Source: Lyophyllum atratum | Lineage: Eukaryota > Basidiomycota > Agaricomycetes > Agaricales > Lyophyllaceae | Reading direction: 5' to 3' | Length of the DNA stretch: 64,000 nt | NCBI GenBank assembly: GCA_014905825.1 | Contig: JACGCN010000005.1 | Coordinates: 372,001-436,000, forward strand | Shown here: in pieces, positions 47,688 through 60,034 of the stretch | Position numbering within the stretch: position 1 is the first letter of the stretch | Layout of the letters: each line of letters begins with the position of its first letter | The notes under the pieces: model-generated | The model's database searches: none | What the model saw: the letters and a program-made list of their open reading frames with translations, nothing else | Told to the model about the DNA's origin: nothing | Program-made: the position numbers and the translations under genes

Positions 47688-49473
47688 TCATACAAAAACA
47701 ACAATCGCCCCCCTCCCCGCCGTCACCGCCCCCGTCCCCGCTCTAGTCTTCCCCTTGTCCCTCCCACCGCCGCTCGCAGGTTCCGGCACCCACGAGCCGT
47801 CCAGCTTCACACTCGCGTGGATCCGCCCACAGCCCGCGACGGGGCACTTCCACTCGTGCGTCGCTTCGATGCGGGGTTTGAGAGGGCGTTTGCGTTTGCC
47901 GAGGGTGGTGGGGGAGTGTGTGTGGGTTGCGGAGACGGATGTGGATGTGGAGGCTGATGTGTGGGAGACAACCGGTGCGCCAGGCAGGGAATGTCGTGAT
48001 CTCAAGCGGGAGCGCATCGTGTTCTCCGCGGCGGGGGGAGTAACGTCCATATCCTCCGCCCTAGCTCTGCTCTTCCCTTTCACACTCCCACCCGTCCTTG
48101 TATCCAATTCAAGAACGTCCGCCAGATCCTCGCTGACCTCCAAAGTGGGTGCGTTCTCCGGGTTCCCGATGACGTCTAGGCACTTGCCATCAATCATATG
48201 CCCACACCGTAGCGCCCACACTTTCTTCTTCCGCCCTTCTTCACCCACGAGACCACCGCCTAGCACCAGAGGATCCAAACATCGCGCACATACGAGCAAG
48301 GTATGTACGCTGGACGCAGGGGACGCCGGGGCCGATTGGGTGCTGGGACCGGCGACGGGTGCATCGTCCGAGTCGAGACCCTCCAAGTCGATGATGATCG
48401 GGGCCACCTTGGGTAGCGCGCCAGGCTCGGGCTCGGGCGGTGCAAAGTCAAACGTAAACCCGGCCTCGGGCTGGCCGGGATGCGTATATTCGGGCTTATA
48501 TTCTGGTTCTTGGTGCCTCTGGCGGATACGGTCCCTACTCCGGAACAACATTTCCTGTAACGCAAATCCACGCGCCGGGTGATCGAACCGGTCGCCGCCG
48601 TCGAGCCCGAGCTCGTGTGCGAGCATTATCTGCATTCCTGGGTAATCCTCGTCGTCGTCGTCGTCGTCACCTGCGCCGTGATAATTGACGCGTGTGAAGA
48701 GTCGGCGCATGGTATGGCCTGCGCGGGCCAAGAACCCGGGGGGTTCGGATCCAGCACCCGCTCTGCTGTGCACAACGTGCCGGTGCCCTCCTTCGCGGCG
48801 CATGTTGGTGCGGTTTTCGCGTGCACGGTTTATAGTCATCAGAGCTCCGCCGAGTCCGAGGGAGGGGATCTGGTGTGGTTGCGGCTCGGCGCGGACTTCG
48901 ACGTATGGAACACGGCGGTGTCGGTTGGGGTGCGCGTGTAGAGCGGGGGAAGGGGCTGCGGGTGAGGAGGACCGCAAGCCGGCCTCGAATGCGAATGGTT
49001 CGTTCATGGGGCGCACGACTGGGGGCGATGCAAAAGGAGGCGGACGGCGGGATGAAGATGAAGGCAGGGAGGTTAGACCGGAGTAGCGGCGGGGTACACG
49101 GGGCACGGGTGGGATTTGGCTCGGTCCTCCCGTCGCTGGAGGTGGTGGAGAGGTCAGCCGTTGTCGTGTGTGGCCTGCATGGATTTTAGATTAATTAAGG
49201 AGCAAGATAGTATCGTGTGAATAACCCACCTGGGCGCGTGCTACTGCCTGAGGCCACAGGGAAAGCATATTCTTCGTCGTCACTGTCGATCAAGAAAATA
49301 GGGTCTTGTTGTCTGCTCGCCGGACGCGGCGTTGGCCTCGATGAGCTACTGGTAGAGGGTGCGTCGAACAGGTCGACGTCGATGACCTCGACAATAGAAG
49401 GTCGCCGTCGATGTTGGGGTAGCACTGGGTCATCACTCAGTGCAGACATGGGCCTCTCGACGACGGTGGCCAT
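47688..49473 (-). CDS. Putative RING-like zinc-binding nuclear protein
   Basis: About 577 residues. Exon 1 starts MATVVERPMSALSDD at 49473. It carries two acidic V/I-D patches (IVEVIDVDLFD, IFLIDSDDEEYAF) that resemble SUMO-interacting motifs. It joins over a 50-60-nt intron (GTGGGT...GCAG) to GHTRQRLTSPPPP. The main exon (to 47688) is Pro/Arg-rich, then IIIDLEGLDSDDAP. A split zinc-binding pattern follows: LLVCARCLDPLV, VWALRCGHMIDGKCLDV, a Ser/Asp linker, a basic stretch (TLGKRKRPLKPR, likely NLS) and EWKCPVAGCGRIHA. The Cys/His order CxxC..CxH..C..CPxxxC fits a degenerate RING. Together with the SUMO-interacting-like motifs it could be a SUMO-targeted ubiquitin ligase, but that is inference. 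Confidence 0.65.
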
Positions 49474-50206
49474 CGTTAGAGGTGTCGGCTAGTGGATGGT
49501 GGTGGTCGTTGTCCAGCCTTTGTCCACCCACGATCCGAGTTAGTCAGCAGCGCACGGACCCTCACGTGATCGTTGTACAGCCTGAGCTTGCCGCTCAGTT
49601 GAACCCAAGTTGACCCGGGCTTCTTTCTAGTTCCAAGCCGAAGTTTGAGTACATGCTTAGCCTGCAGCTCTAGTTGCGAGGTGCATGATTATACGATGCC
49701 GCAAGGAGTTGCAGCCAACCCTGGATTATGTGCCCTCACTGTGATCGACCTTGCGATCGACCGCTTGTACGAGCTTGTACGCCAGCGTCGCGGTCTGAGC
49801 ACGCTTCCTATGTCGGCCACAGAGTGTTAGTTCGAGTGCACTGATAATGCATCCCAGGTATACCAGGAATTTACGAATGACATCTTGCGCTCTGCCTGAA
49901 AGACATACATTGACACGATTGCATAAGACATACTACAGACAAGCCACCTGTGCCTGGAAAACAACTACGCCTGGTACTACCGCCCAAAGCTAGCGAGGAC
50001 GTGACAGAGGGATCAACATGCCGCTGGCATGAATCTGTCGTATATAAACAATGTAGCGAGTGTGGATAGAGAGAGTGACAAGACGATGATGAGAGCCCAA
50101 GATAAACCGAGATAGAGAGCAGATAGTGACGAGGTCATCCAGCAAGCTGGGAAGAGAGACGGAGAGAGAGGAAATAGAAGAAAGGAAGAGGGATCGAGCT
50201 GGGTTT
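49474..50206. other. Intergenic
   Basis: Promoter of the RING-like gene and 3' flank of the DUF1996 gene. A purine-rich tract lies at 50150-50190. No gene seen. Confidence 0.5.
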
Positions 50207-53012
50207 CTAGAACGCTCGGACGTGAACATGGGGTTTCATAAAGCGACGACTATTCTCATGGAACAAGCGTGCATGGTGGACGGAGCGCTTCTGCTCCTGC
50301 GCCTTCTGCTCCCTCAGATGCTTGTGCCTGAACTTTCCACCCGGGCACATAGGTGCAAAGTTTAGCACGGGAGGCGGGAGGCCGGCAGTTGGTGCTGGCG
50401 ACTGAGGAACTCCATTACCTTGACCACCACCAGCAACGAGGGTCGTGACGGGTACGGGAGCAAATACTGGAGGTTTGTAGGGCCCGGCATCAGGCTTGCT
50501 TGGGCTTGGTGATGGATTGGAACCAGCGCCGGACGAGGGGAGCGGCGTGTTGGAAGTGGGTGACGCGTTGTCATCATCACCACCTTGCTCATCATCATCA
50601 CAGTCATCGTAGTCATCGTCGCTCGAGGGAGCGGGTGCAGCACTCGACTGTGTGGGAGGTGGGACAGAAGCGGTGGGCGTCTGGGGCGGCCGGGTGGGCG
50701 ACACCTCACCATCGTTATCATCCTCGCCACCGCCGTCCTCACCGTCATCATTGCCATCATCAACATCCTCGCTATCGTCACAGTTGCCTGATGACGTGGG
50801 AACGGGCGGCGCTTGAGTTGTCGGGTTTGGCTTGTTGGGTGACGAGACAGGAACCGATGGAGGAGATTCTGAGGGGGGCGTTCCATGTCCACCTGGGGAG
50901 TTACCCGACGCAGGAGGGGTCGGTCCACTGGGAGAGGCTGGAGCAGAACTTGGCGATGAACCGACCGACGAAGCGACTGGAGGCGATGGTGGGACAGAGG
51001 CACTCGGAGCTGCAACCACCGGAGAAGATGAGGGAGGCACAGGAGCACTAGAAGAAGCAATACGGGTAGAAGAGCTTGACAATGACACGAATGATGAGGC
51101 AGGTCCTCCAGAGGCTGGGGGAATAGGCTTCCCGACGTTCGCCGGAGAATCACCCGTATACGCGTAAACGGGAGCCAGAAGAGTGGGTACGTTGGGGTCG
51201 CTGAACATGGTGGCACGGACACCCTCTTTTTGGACCGGGTTGTTTCCAGGAAGCTTTGCAAGGGTTCCGGTGGCTATGTATGTCGTTAGGGGCAGAGAAG
51301 TACATGCAGACCGTCCCACTCACTAGGTTCGTCAATGGTCTTTGTGATGCGACATTGTTTTCCTTTGTTCATATGGAAGATACCCTTGTTCACGCAGCAT
51401 GTCGGCTGTTACCAGAATCGTCAGTTCTACCATTTATCTGACAAATCGAGGCACTCACGTCGCCATATATATCGCAATGGCACTCATCTACCGCTTTTTG
51501 CAGGACACCTTTGTCCCAGCCGTTGAGGAAATCTACAATGCGAACTAATCAGCGAAGTTCGGAAACGATAGCAAGCCAGGACATACCGGCGTGGTATCCG
51601 TACCCAGTAGGATCACCGTAAGCATATCTGATCTCAGAGTTAGTGCCTGGATGCAAGACTTGATACACGTATCACTAACACGTAAGGCTGCGACGAGTTC
51701 TTGGCCTGGGATCTGAATTTGTCCATCTCCGAGGTCCAATAAACCTTGCAACGAATCAGCCAGGGTTGGTAGAGAAAAGAACTAACTGACCTCGATGAAG
51801 ATACGAGGCATCGTGACAGGGTAATTGGGGTCACTGCAGGAGCCCGAGTCTGGTCCGCCAGATAAGAACGCAACATGCGATTTGTGATCAGGAGAGTCAA
51901 GGTTCTGTCGCCGGACGGCAGGTTATGTCAGATTCCAGAAAATTCTCGATATCCAAGTTAACGTACTTTGCCATCCCAGCAGCTGGGGAAGTTCTGTTAT
52001 GAGATCAGATCAAAAGTCGGGAACGATGGACGACAGGATTTGTAGACATACAACTTGAGCACGAATACCGGAGGGGCAAGCCTTTGTGGGCAAGGAGTTA
52101 TGACGCGTCGTGACTCCATTGAAGTCCAGGCACAAAAACGTTATCGCCTGCTGAGCATGACTGTTGGGATCATAGGTGCGCAGGGTGGGGTCGCCTAAGA
52201 GTTATGTCATGTCAGCGTAATGCCAAGTCATCGACATCACCTTCTTACCACTAAGCATACGAAACTTTGATATTCAAATCTCAGCAATGCTTTTAGCAGA
52301 GTATGTGGGAGATAACTGACGTCATCGGGGAAAGCAGTGGTTGTACCAGGCTTGTCGTTGAACAGATAGTCTGGAACGCGTTAGATGCTAGAGGAAAGTA
52401 CGTTATGATAGCCCTTACATCTGAAACAAGAGCTGTCAGAGATCGTGACAAATTCAAACAGGGATTAACCACTTACATGACTGCCCCACCGGTCAAACTC
52501 GTGAAGCTACCATTGGACCACCTAGGGATGTATTGGTGAAGAAGCAGCGTATGGTAATCAGACTACTCGCACTTACTGGAAGTACAGGTGCTAAATCCAT
52601 CTTCAATAAAATCACAGAAGTTGAGAGGTAATTCAAGACTTACGGGGAACCAATAATTGGACTTGTCTTCAGGAATGGGAATAGATGTACATTCACTATT
52701 CCTGAGTTGTGCAGTGTTGGTGTTCATCCTGAAATTGCTTCCGCCGAGAACTAAGCAACTTTTATCAGGCGGTAAACTAATCAGATTATTCCTAGATTGC
52801 CGCACCTGAATGAGCGTGACCTGAGACTTTACCCGGGTTGACAATGGGATCGAGGCGCTCAGTGGTAATGAAATCCTCTGCAATAAATTTGAGTATGAGC
52901 TTATCACCACACAAATTGGGAATCCACACGCACCAATACCCATCAGCCAGTATGCATTGACGCTGGTCAAAGCTGTAAGGAGAACAAAGGTGTTCATGAA
53001 ATGCCGCGCCAT
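50207..53012 (-). CDS. Secreted DUF1996 protein with long Ser/Pro/Asp tail
   Basis: Extracellular fungal family of unknown activity. Signal peptide MARHFMNTFVLLTALTSVNA at 53012. The DUF1996 domain spreads over about ten exons: IVNPGK/VLGGSNFRMNTNTAQLRNS, CTSIPIPEDKSNYW, the LSGDPTLRTYDP region, SCWDGK, SDHKSHVAFLSGGPDSGSC, YPVTMPRIFIEVYW, and FLNGWDKGVLQKAVD with CHCDVY. Histidines and cysteines typical of the family are visible. The last exon adds about 300 residues of low-complexity Ser/Pro/Ala with acidic runs (DDSEDVDDGNDDGEDGG, DDDYDDCDDDEQGGDD), then a basic HRKHLREQKAQEQKRSVHH end. The tail would be heavily O-glycosylated and may bind metal or wall polymers. Confidence 0.82.
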
Positions 53013-56000
53013 TGGGGGAGCGTTAAAAAGAATGGAGGTCCCAACGAGCAGGGATATAAGGGAAAGGAAATGAAAAGAAGGTGGTTAAGAGGCGATAGTT
53101 GCCGTCAACACAGTTCAACTTTCTTCCGTTTTGCTTTGGCCTTGTTTGCCGACAAGGCATAACGTTCCCTCCGGAAAGAGAAGCGTAGATGCCACCATGT
53201 CCGTCACTTCCCCTGACAACTGACAGCTCCATTATCATGATTATGGGCGTCGGAGTGTTCCATCGGTCGTCGCGTAAGAAAGAAACAGACATTTGCGGTT
53301 GCCAGGAACGAGGATGAGCCTTATCCAAGCCTTACTGCCACCAAATGGCTTAAAGCGGACGCAGCAGTCTAAATGAATAATGCATATTGGTAGCCTGTGG
53401 TAGGCGAGGACATCATGATTCCTATACACATGGGGATTCCGGCGATGATTATTGGTTGAGGAAGCGGACTCGAAGACATGAGATCTCTTCCACGTGGAAG
53501 TATAGTCAGGTATATGAAGGATCCCTTCGTTTCTGCTTCGGATGTACAAAGAGGAGCTCGCTCCGCAGCGAGGAGCGTTCTGTATGCAGGTGGCCATGTA
53601 ACACACCACATCGATCAGTTTCAGAAATAGAATTAACGCACTAAATGATCAGGGATTTAGAAGCGTAGGTGGTCGTGGGGCGGATATCATTGGCAGGTGA
53701 TAACGGCAAGGTCCTGTATATCAGCCTGAAGGAGACGAGACGAAGAGCGAGGAGAGCGAGGAGCCTGATTCACTGAAAGATAAGCATGTGTCTTATTTCT
53801 GGAGGCTGGATTCAACACTGCTACTCACAATCTCAAAACATGCCTCTGAATGCACGTTCTAGGAGTATACTCTATGCTCAGTCAGGGGAATTTGAGGGTC
53901 TTCCATCGTGACAAGGTTTCGGCCTGAGTCCAATGGGGGAGAAAGACTGTGTTCGGGGGAACCACGGGTTTGTCATATTCCAGAAGTGGACGCGCAGGGC
54001 TCAGGAATCCATGACGAATAAGGACGGTCTGTACGCACCAGTGGCACAAAAGAGTGGCTCTCGAAGAGGTACCGAAACTCCATAGAAGAATAGCACGAGG
54101 ATCAGAAGGCACACGAGATAGACATGAATATCCTTATCCACAACAGGCTGTCAGGAGGGACGAAAGAACGTTCCAAGGATAAGCACAGGGTAAAGAAGCG
54201 AAGGGGCACTGGAGGATACTTTGAAGATAGGATGACTGCGGCAACACGTGCTTGGAGGTCACCCAGAATTCGTTATCATTTGGAGAAACTGTACCTCAGC
54301 ATGGGGATCCTCGGAGGGTGTGGATACTATGAGCTGTAAAACGGGTCCGTGGATGCCTACCTCGACCTCAATCACACCACGCCAGCTTCGATGGCGATAA
54401 ACTTCAATCTGCCTAAGCTTAAACGAACTAAAAAATGATCACTCACGGATACTAGGCTTGGAGTGCCTCTCTTATCCCCTCGTTACGCCACAGAAGAAGA
54501 AAACAGAGTAAGTCCGACGATATAGATTACCATGGACTGTCGATCCCGAGCGACACGGCAAGCAGGAGGTGAAGTATGGCCATGTGTTTTCGTGATTGAA
54601 ACAAGCCTTCCTCTTCCTCTTCGGTAAGATGTTATTTTTATTTCCATTGCTTTGCAGCGGGGATCATATGAGGCGTTGTGTTGCGTTTGGCCTTTCTATG
54701 ATTCGGAGCTTTTGAGGTTGGACTGTAATAACGTACACCTTGATGAGCGTTGGTCAAGCCTGTCCGCTGTGGTGACCGATAATTAACGGCTTACTAAAAT
54801 TCTATCTCCTATAGGATGTGGAAGCCGTCTGTCTGGCGCCTCAAATGTCACTGTAAGTACATCACTTGTCTGTCGTGGACCGTGGTTGGGACATTGAAAT
54901 CCAGAGAGTTCTTATGTAATTATGTTGGCTTTGTCGGTACGGAGTTTGCCGGCGATACCTTTCCCGTTTGGGCTCTTGACACCGTCAACCAGCATCATCC
55001 ATGGGTGAAGAGTAGGTATCACATAAGGCTGCTTTTGACTTGCTGTTCTATGTTATGAGATCGAAATGACGCCTTCTGAGCCTCCGAGGCAAGCTGGACT
55101 GCTCTTCACCCTACAGCTGGTCGCGTTGACATCAATAAGCCTGATTTGGAGTGTCTTTCAAAAGAGCCTATTCCCTCATTCTCGAAACCGGGTACGATTC
55201 CACTGAAAACAAAGGCAAGATGTTTAGAACTGCGGCCTCCCAGGTTGAGCATCATCGGAGGAAATTTATCGTTGATACACTACTATCCTGAGGGATAGGT
55301 TTGCAGGAATGCCAGCTGGAAAGTCCTTTGATATCAGAGTGCATTTATCTGCACTAACTTCGACAATCAATGGACCATTTCCTCCAACCTGCCCTGGTCG
55401 ACTTGATACTATCAAGATAGTGTACTCATGAAGGCCAAACACTGTCTAATCTTATCTTATCTTGATTGCAATCAACATGAGGTATTTTTGATAACGCTGA
55501 CTCCGAGTCTAGCACCCATCACTCCGAGTTGGCATTTGACCTTGCACAGACCGAAGATAGAAAACTTCCTTCGGCAACCACTCTAACTAATAACCAGGAG
55601 TCCGAGGCAACTCTTTTTTTTTTCGCTCTCCCGAGCTCCGCGATCTCATCATCCCTTGTGGCGTCGATCGGAGCGGGCTTTACTACGTGAAGTATTGAAA
55701 CCCGACAAGCACCAGGATACCCGATTACACAACTCGGAGTCAACAAATTTTCCCATGACAACGCTAGCTCCTGGGCTTGGTGGGAAGGGAACATGGAGGA
55801 AGTTATGGATGTGGGAAGACATGAGAGCACCCGACTGCCAAGACTTGACGGTCAGTCATGATTGCGACCATCTATTATTCAATATATACATAGAGCGTCT
55901 GTAGGATATTATTATGTACGTGTGATATTGAAAGTCTATAGGATAGGTTATAGGTGGAGCTGTAACATACCTACGACTTTCCAACAGGCGGACAATCATC

Positions 56001-56187
56001 AGCAAAAGGATGCAAGAGGTCGAAAACACTGGTCATGTTTCCGAGTCTCCAAATGGAGACGATCCTCCGGTCGCCGAGGGAGACTATTCTACAGGCCGAT
56101 GTCCGTCATGGCGCATGCAGATAATAAGGTGTCTGTGGTGGGTTACAGTGATTGAGGAAATGCAGAGAGACCGACACTCAGTCCTAG
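53013..56187. other. 3.2-kb gene-poor region
   Basis: Contains the DUF1996 promoter on its left. Frames at 53241-53611, 54124-54339, 54816-55058 and 55519-55830 show no recognisable domain or consistent splice partners. A T-run is present near 55615. Possibly decayed genes; nothing supported. Confidence 0.4.
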
Positions 56188-58234
56188 TTAGCTTGGTGCA
56201 GAATAGGTGTGGTACGCCCCGCTTCCGCCAATTATGGAATCAGCATCGTTGAGGGTCTTGCAGTCCAGGTAATCATCTATTTGCAGTAGGGCGAGATATT
56301 TCTCGGTTTGAACGAACTGGGCCAATGAGGGATCAGCTTGACGGAGACGTTGTCATAGAGAGTGGACGCAAACCTTGGGAAGCGAGTCTGTAAGCATGAC
56401 GCGGAAAGTGTGCGTCTGTATTCGCTTGTAGTGCTGGATCACCATACGCAGCTGATCGGCATTGCAGGAGAGGATTCGGTTCGACATGTCTCGTGGATCT
56501 CTGCTGTGCGTATGGGTCGCGACAGTCTCCAAGAACTTCACGAGCTCGTTACGTAGGTTATAGTCAGTATTGAGCTCGTACTCGCTTGCCGGTTGGAGGT
56601 ACGTCTGGTAGATTGCCAGAGCCTTGTTGACCAGGGCTTGGTGGTGTTTCATGCAATCGGCCTTTACTTGAGTGGCTGTATTTCGCTCGGCTGGCAGTGC
56701 ATGTGTACCTCCAATCACGCTCGAGGTGATGCAAAACTTGCGGTTGATGACTTCGACGTCCATCCAGTATAATAAGTGCTCCTCGCAAAATCTTTCTACA
56801 AGATATTCACGAAATAGAGACCTGAAGGATTGCTTCTTCAAGATGTATAGGAGGTGTTCGGAGGGTGTGAGCCTCATATCTTCGGGGTTTATTTGTGAGA
56901 GCTACAGGAGGGAGTAGACAAAAACAATTCACCTTCTGAGAAATCCTTCTCATCTAAAAAACCATCGTTGGAATCATCCTCGGCGAGGGAATCATTCTCC
57001 TCCCCTTTGACCCAACCGGCGACTCGGCGACCCTTCGGCGTCACTTGGTACATAGCCTTGTTGGCACAACGGAATTCTCCTTGTGACTACGCGAATGGTC
57101 GTGAGACTCCTGAAATCATGAGATATGCAGGAGACTTACACGTATGGACGGATCGCCATTTGGGCTTGATCCAGACACAGTGAAGATGATTGCGTTCTTG
57201 TGCGCCTTGTCGGGATTACCAGCCAGGGCGATGAGCCCCAAGCGTTGGAAATGCGCTGCTACTTCGGCTGCCTCGTCTCTCCCGACCATAGATGTGAAGT
57301 CGCACAGCCATTCCAGAGCATCCACTGCATCGAAGCAGTGCTGGTATTGTATGCCTCTCCCGAGTAATCCGCGGTCAGTGAAGTCCGTCAAAGCGACGCC
57401 CTTCGAACGTTCAGTGTATTGGTACAGAGGCTCTGGGCTGCTAGGCAACTTATGCGAGTAGTTGGGTTGTGATCCAACGAACCGCCGGAAAAGCAAAAGG
57501 ATGTCCGAGTAAGAGAAAATGATTTCGTCTTCGGCAAGGCTTCGCTCCACGCGGAAAAGCTTTGAACATATTATCTCCGTGTCCAGTACGTCTTGTAGGT
57601 GATCAGCGTCGATCCCGGTCCTGTGTATAAAGCGCTCGAGCACGTGAAGTCCCTTAGGCGTCAAGGTGTATAGACTCGGGTCCTTAAATAAACCGATGGA
57701 TGGATCGAGAGCGTTCTTTATGTACCGTGCGTCCATGAAGTTTTGAGCCAGATTCATGGCTACAGGACTAGTCATAGAGAACATAAAATTCGTCGTGGTG
57801 GTGACAAAGCTCGACGGATCATCGGGATCTGGCGTGCGGATAGACTGCGAGAACTTGAGGGAAGACAATGTCTGAATGGCTTCTTCCCTGTAATTGAGAC
57901 GTGTGAGCGAGAAATTCAACGTCGATGGAAAGATAACAGACGTAGAAAACGACTTTGGATACGTCCGGAAGCCAAGTCTGTGCGACTTTAGTTCAATCGC
58001 GATGATGAAGGTTGCAAAGAGATCGGCAGTGTCCTAGAATGATAATATTAATTTGTGAAGTGTCGAATAGGTTTACCACATAAGGGGGCGCACCTTATGA
58101 AAGGGTCGCCCAACCCTCGTCATTTTCAGTAGATGTTCTCCTGGTCCACGGTTGTCCGTTAGGTGAGGCTTGGTTACTATGTTTTCGCCAGGTTTTGCGG
58201 GCTTCGACTCGTCTGAGAACTTGACATTCGCCAT
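56188..58234 (-). CDS. Regulator of G-protein signalling, DEP-RGS (FlbA/Sst2/Rgs1-like)
   Basis: GTPase-activating protein that shuts off heterotrimeric G-alpha signals (pheromone, growth versus sporulation). Start MANVKFSDESKPAKPG at 58234; an upstream Met at 58291 is possible. After a first intron comes DTADLFATFIIAIELKSH with FRTYPKSF. The fungal-DR/DEP region continues TTTTNFMFSMTSPVAM, NFMDARYIKNALD, YTLTPKGLHVLERFIH. A second DEP follows: FTDRGLLGRGIQYQHCFDAVDAL, EWLCDFTSMVGRDEAAEVA. MYQVTPKGRRVAGW lies in the linker. The RGS domain runs from LLYILKKQSFRSLFREYLVERFCEEHLLYWMDVEVI through FVQTEKYLALLQIDDYLD to the end HTYSAPS at 56188. Domain order and length fit the Sst2/FlbA group. Confidence 0.9.
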
Positions 58235-58753
58235 CTTGGAGGCGATGGTGAAGGAGAAGAAAAAGTAATCGAAGCGAATAGTAATACTCAACCTACCCTG
58301 GCACGAGGGTGATGGGAAGGAACTACCTAATGGACCTGTTTCAAGTTATTCTAACCGGGTTTAGTCCATGAATCCGCTGACATGGACGCCTCGTGAGGCG
58401 GCATCTGACGAGACTCCCGTTTTGACAGGTCACGTCCTAGTTATCCTGTTATGTATCGCACAAAAGTTATCGAGCATAGGATTTAGACAATCGCACCAAG
58501 GTCATTGCAATGTGAAAATCGGGCTCATACAGAGGTCGCAGTGCCCCCTTGACCTGAGCTACGAAGAACCGAAATGAAGAAGAGTACATAGTGCGATGGG
58601 TTCGCGTGCACATAATGCAGAATGACTCAGGCGCACACATGGATCAACCGAGATCAACCGCAAGGGGAAGCGTGTTGTTTGATCTGCGCCTCCAGCCAAA
58701 TATGCCGCATTGGGCCAGATGATCCAATCCAGGTACCACCGTTATGGGCAACG
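58235..58753. promoter_or_regulatory. Divergent promoter region (RGS gene / release factor)
   Basis: About 520 bases between divergent starts. No motif stands out. Confidence 0.4.
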
Positions 58754-59497
58754 ATGATGTTGCGATGTCTTCTCCTCCGAAATCCACATTTTCCAAGTAA
58801 CCCGACTCTGTTCCAACATTTTCTTAGGAGTTACACGCAACCTGCACACTCTCTGCCTATTCCTCCAAGAATATCAGCCCTTGTGACACATGAAGACACC
58901 TCAGAGGCTCGATCTTGGATTTCGAGCTTCAAACCACGACCAATACCGAGGGCGTTAGTTGAGATGAGTTTCTCTAGAAGCTCAGGACCTGGGGGACAGG
59001 TGGGTGTGGTCCTCTGAGCGCTGCATGACACTAAGGAATTGCGTTAGCATGTAAACAAAGTGAATACGAAGGCGACTCTGAGGTGTTCCCTTGATTCGCC
59101 TTGGATACCACCATGGGCACATCCAATCCTAAAAGATAATGTACGAATGCTTCGAAGTATTTCCACTGCATGTCATAAACCTTTTGCAGCCACATTATGT
59201 ATCATCCACGAACTCGATTTTGATACAGTCCAGCGTCTACCGGTCGCAAGCCCAGAACGTCGAGGACTGCCTCTCAAAAGTAAGAGCTACAAGCCAGGCA
59301 AACAAAATCTTACTTCACGATTTTAGCTTCATGACATTATTCTCGCTGCTTCGTCAGCCCCCATAAGAAACGAGCCTAGCGAGGAACAGAAGAAACGAGT
59401 TGCGACCCTTGAACGAGCAGATAAAGCTCGACGGAGACAGGAAAAGTCTTATAGAAGTGAAGTCAAGAAAGGCCGATCGAAAGGCGGGTGGGATTAG
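58754..59497 (+). CDS. Mitochondrial GGQ peptidyl-tRNA hydrolase (ICT1/MRPL58-type)
   Basis: Rescues stalled mitochondrial ribosomes by cutting peptidyl-tRNA. Start MMLRCLLLRNPHFPSN at 58754; the Arg/Leu-rich, acid-free N-terminus is a likely mitochondrial presequence. The catalytic loop SFSRSSGPGGQHVNKVNTK spans the first intron (59000-59047); splicing joins GGQ to HVNKVN. The RF-1 fold continues ATLRCSLDSPWIPPW, YVSSTNSILIQSSVYRSQ and NVEDCLSK. The C-terminal basic tail RRRQEKSYRSEVKKGRSKGGWD matches the tail that ICT1-type proteins place in the mRNA channel. No codon-recognition domain is present, which separates it from true RF1/RF2. Confidence 0.9.
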
Positions 59498-60034
59498 CTA
59501 CCTTTGATGAACGTCTTGCCCTTATCGTGGGTTCAAGTCATATCAATTGGCATTTTGAAATCAACTTATCGCACGAGACGCAATAAACTAGGTGACGTAT
59601 AGGAATACGCCTTGTATCTTAAAGTCCCGTCTCGGTACGGCAGCAATGTCGAAAGTTCCAAGCGTAACAACAAGGACTATCCAAAGCGCATCGGTCTTCA
59701 TCCGCTGGAAGTATCCCGCCCTCGTTTCGAAACAATTGTCTCGCTCCCAGTCTGTCTTCGATCATGACAATGCAGTCCAGCATTCAAACCTGTGAGTATG
59801 CATTTTGACTCCAACAGCCTCGATCTCTGAGTGCTACATCCGACTCTGCAGTCCATGCTGAACTAATGCACATGTGCGACACAAACCATCGCAGATGTCG
59901 AGACTTCCGATACGACTCGTCAAAGTCAATCAGTACATATGTACGCCCTTGATCGACATCCTCCCAGCGAGCTGATGCCACTCTTTAACATGTACAAGTA
60001 CCCAACGTCAACCTGATACAGAATTCCCGATCCT
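59498..60034. other. Intergenic up to the inverted duplication
   Basis: No supported gene. Plus frame 59592-59795 and minus frame 59784-59981 look random. Confidence 0.45.

Noticed and set aside
47755..48582. 275-codon plus ORF
   Set aside because: Antisense shadow of the RING-like gene, whose minus frame has coherent domains and introns.
50362..51261. 299-codon minus ORF in another frame of the DUF1996 tail
   Set aside because: Same strand but shifted; the tail's codon repeats keep several frames open, and only the called frame joins the upstream domain.
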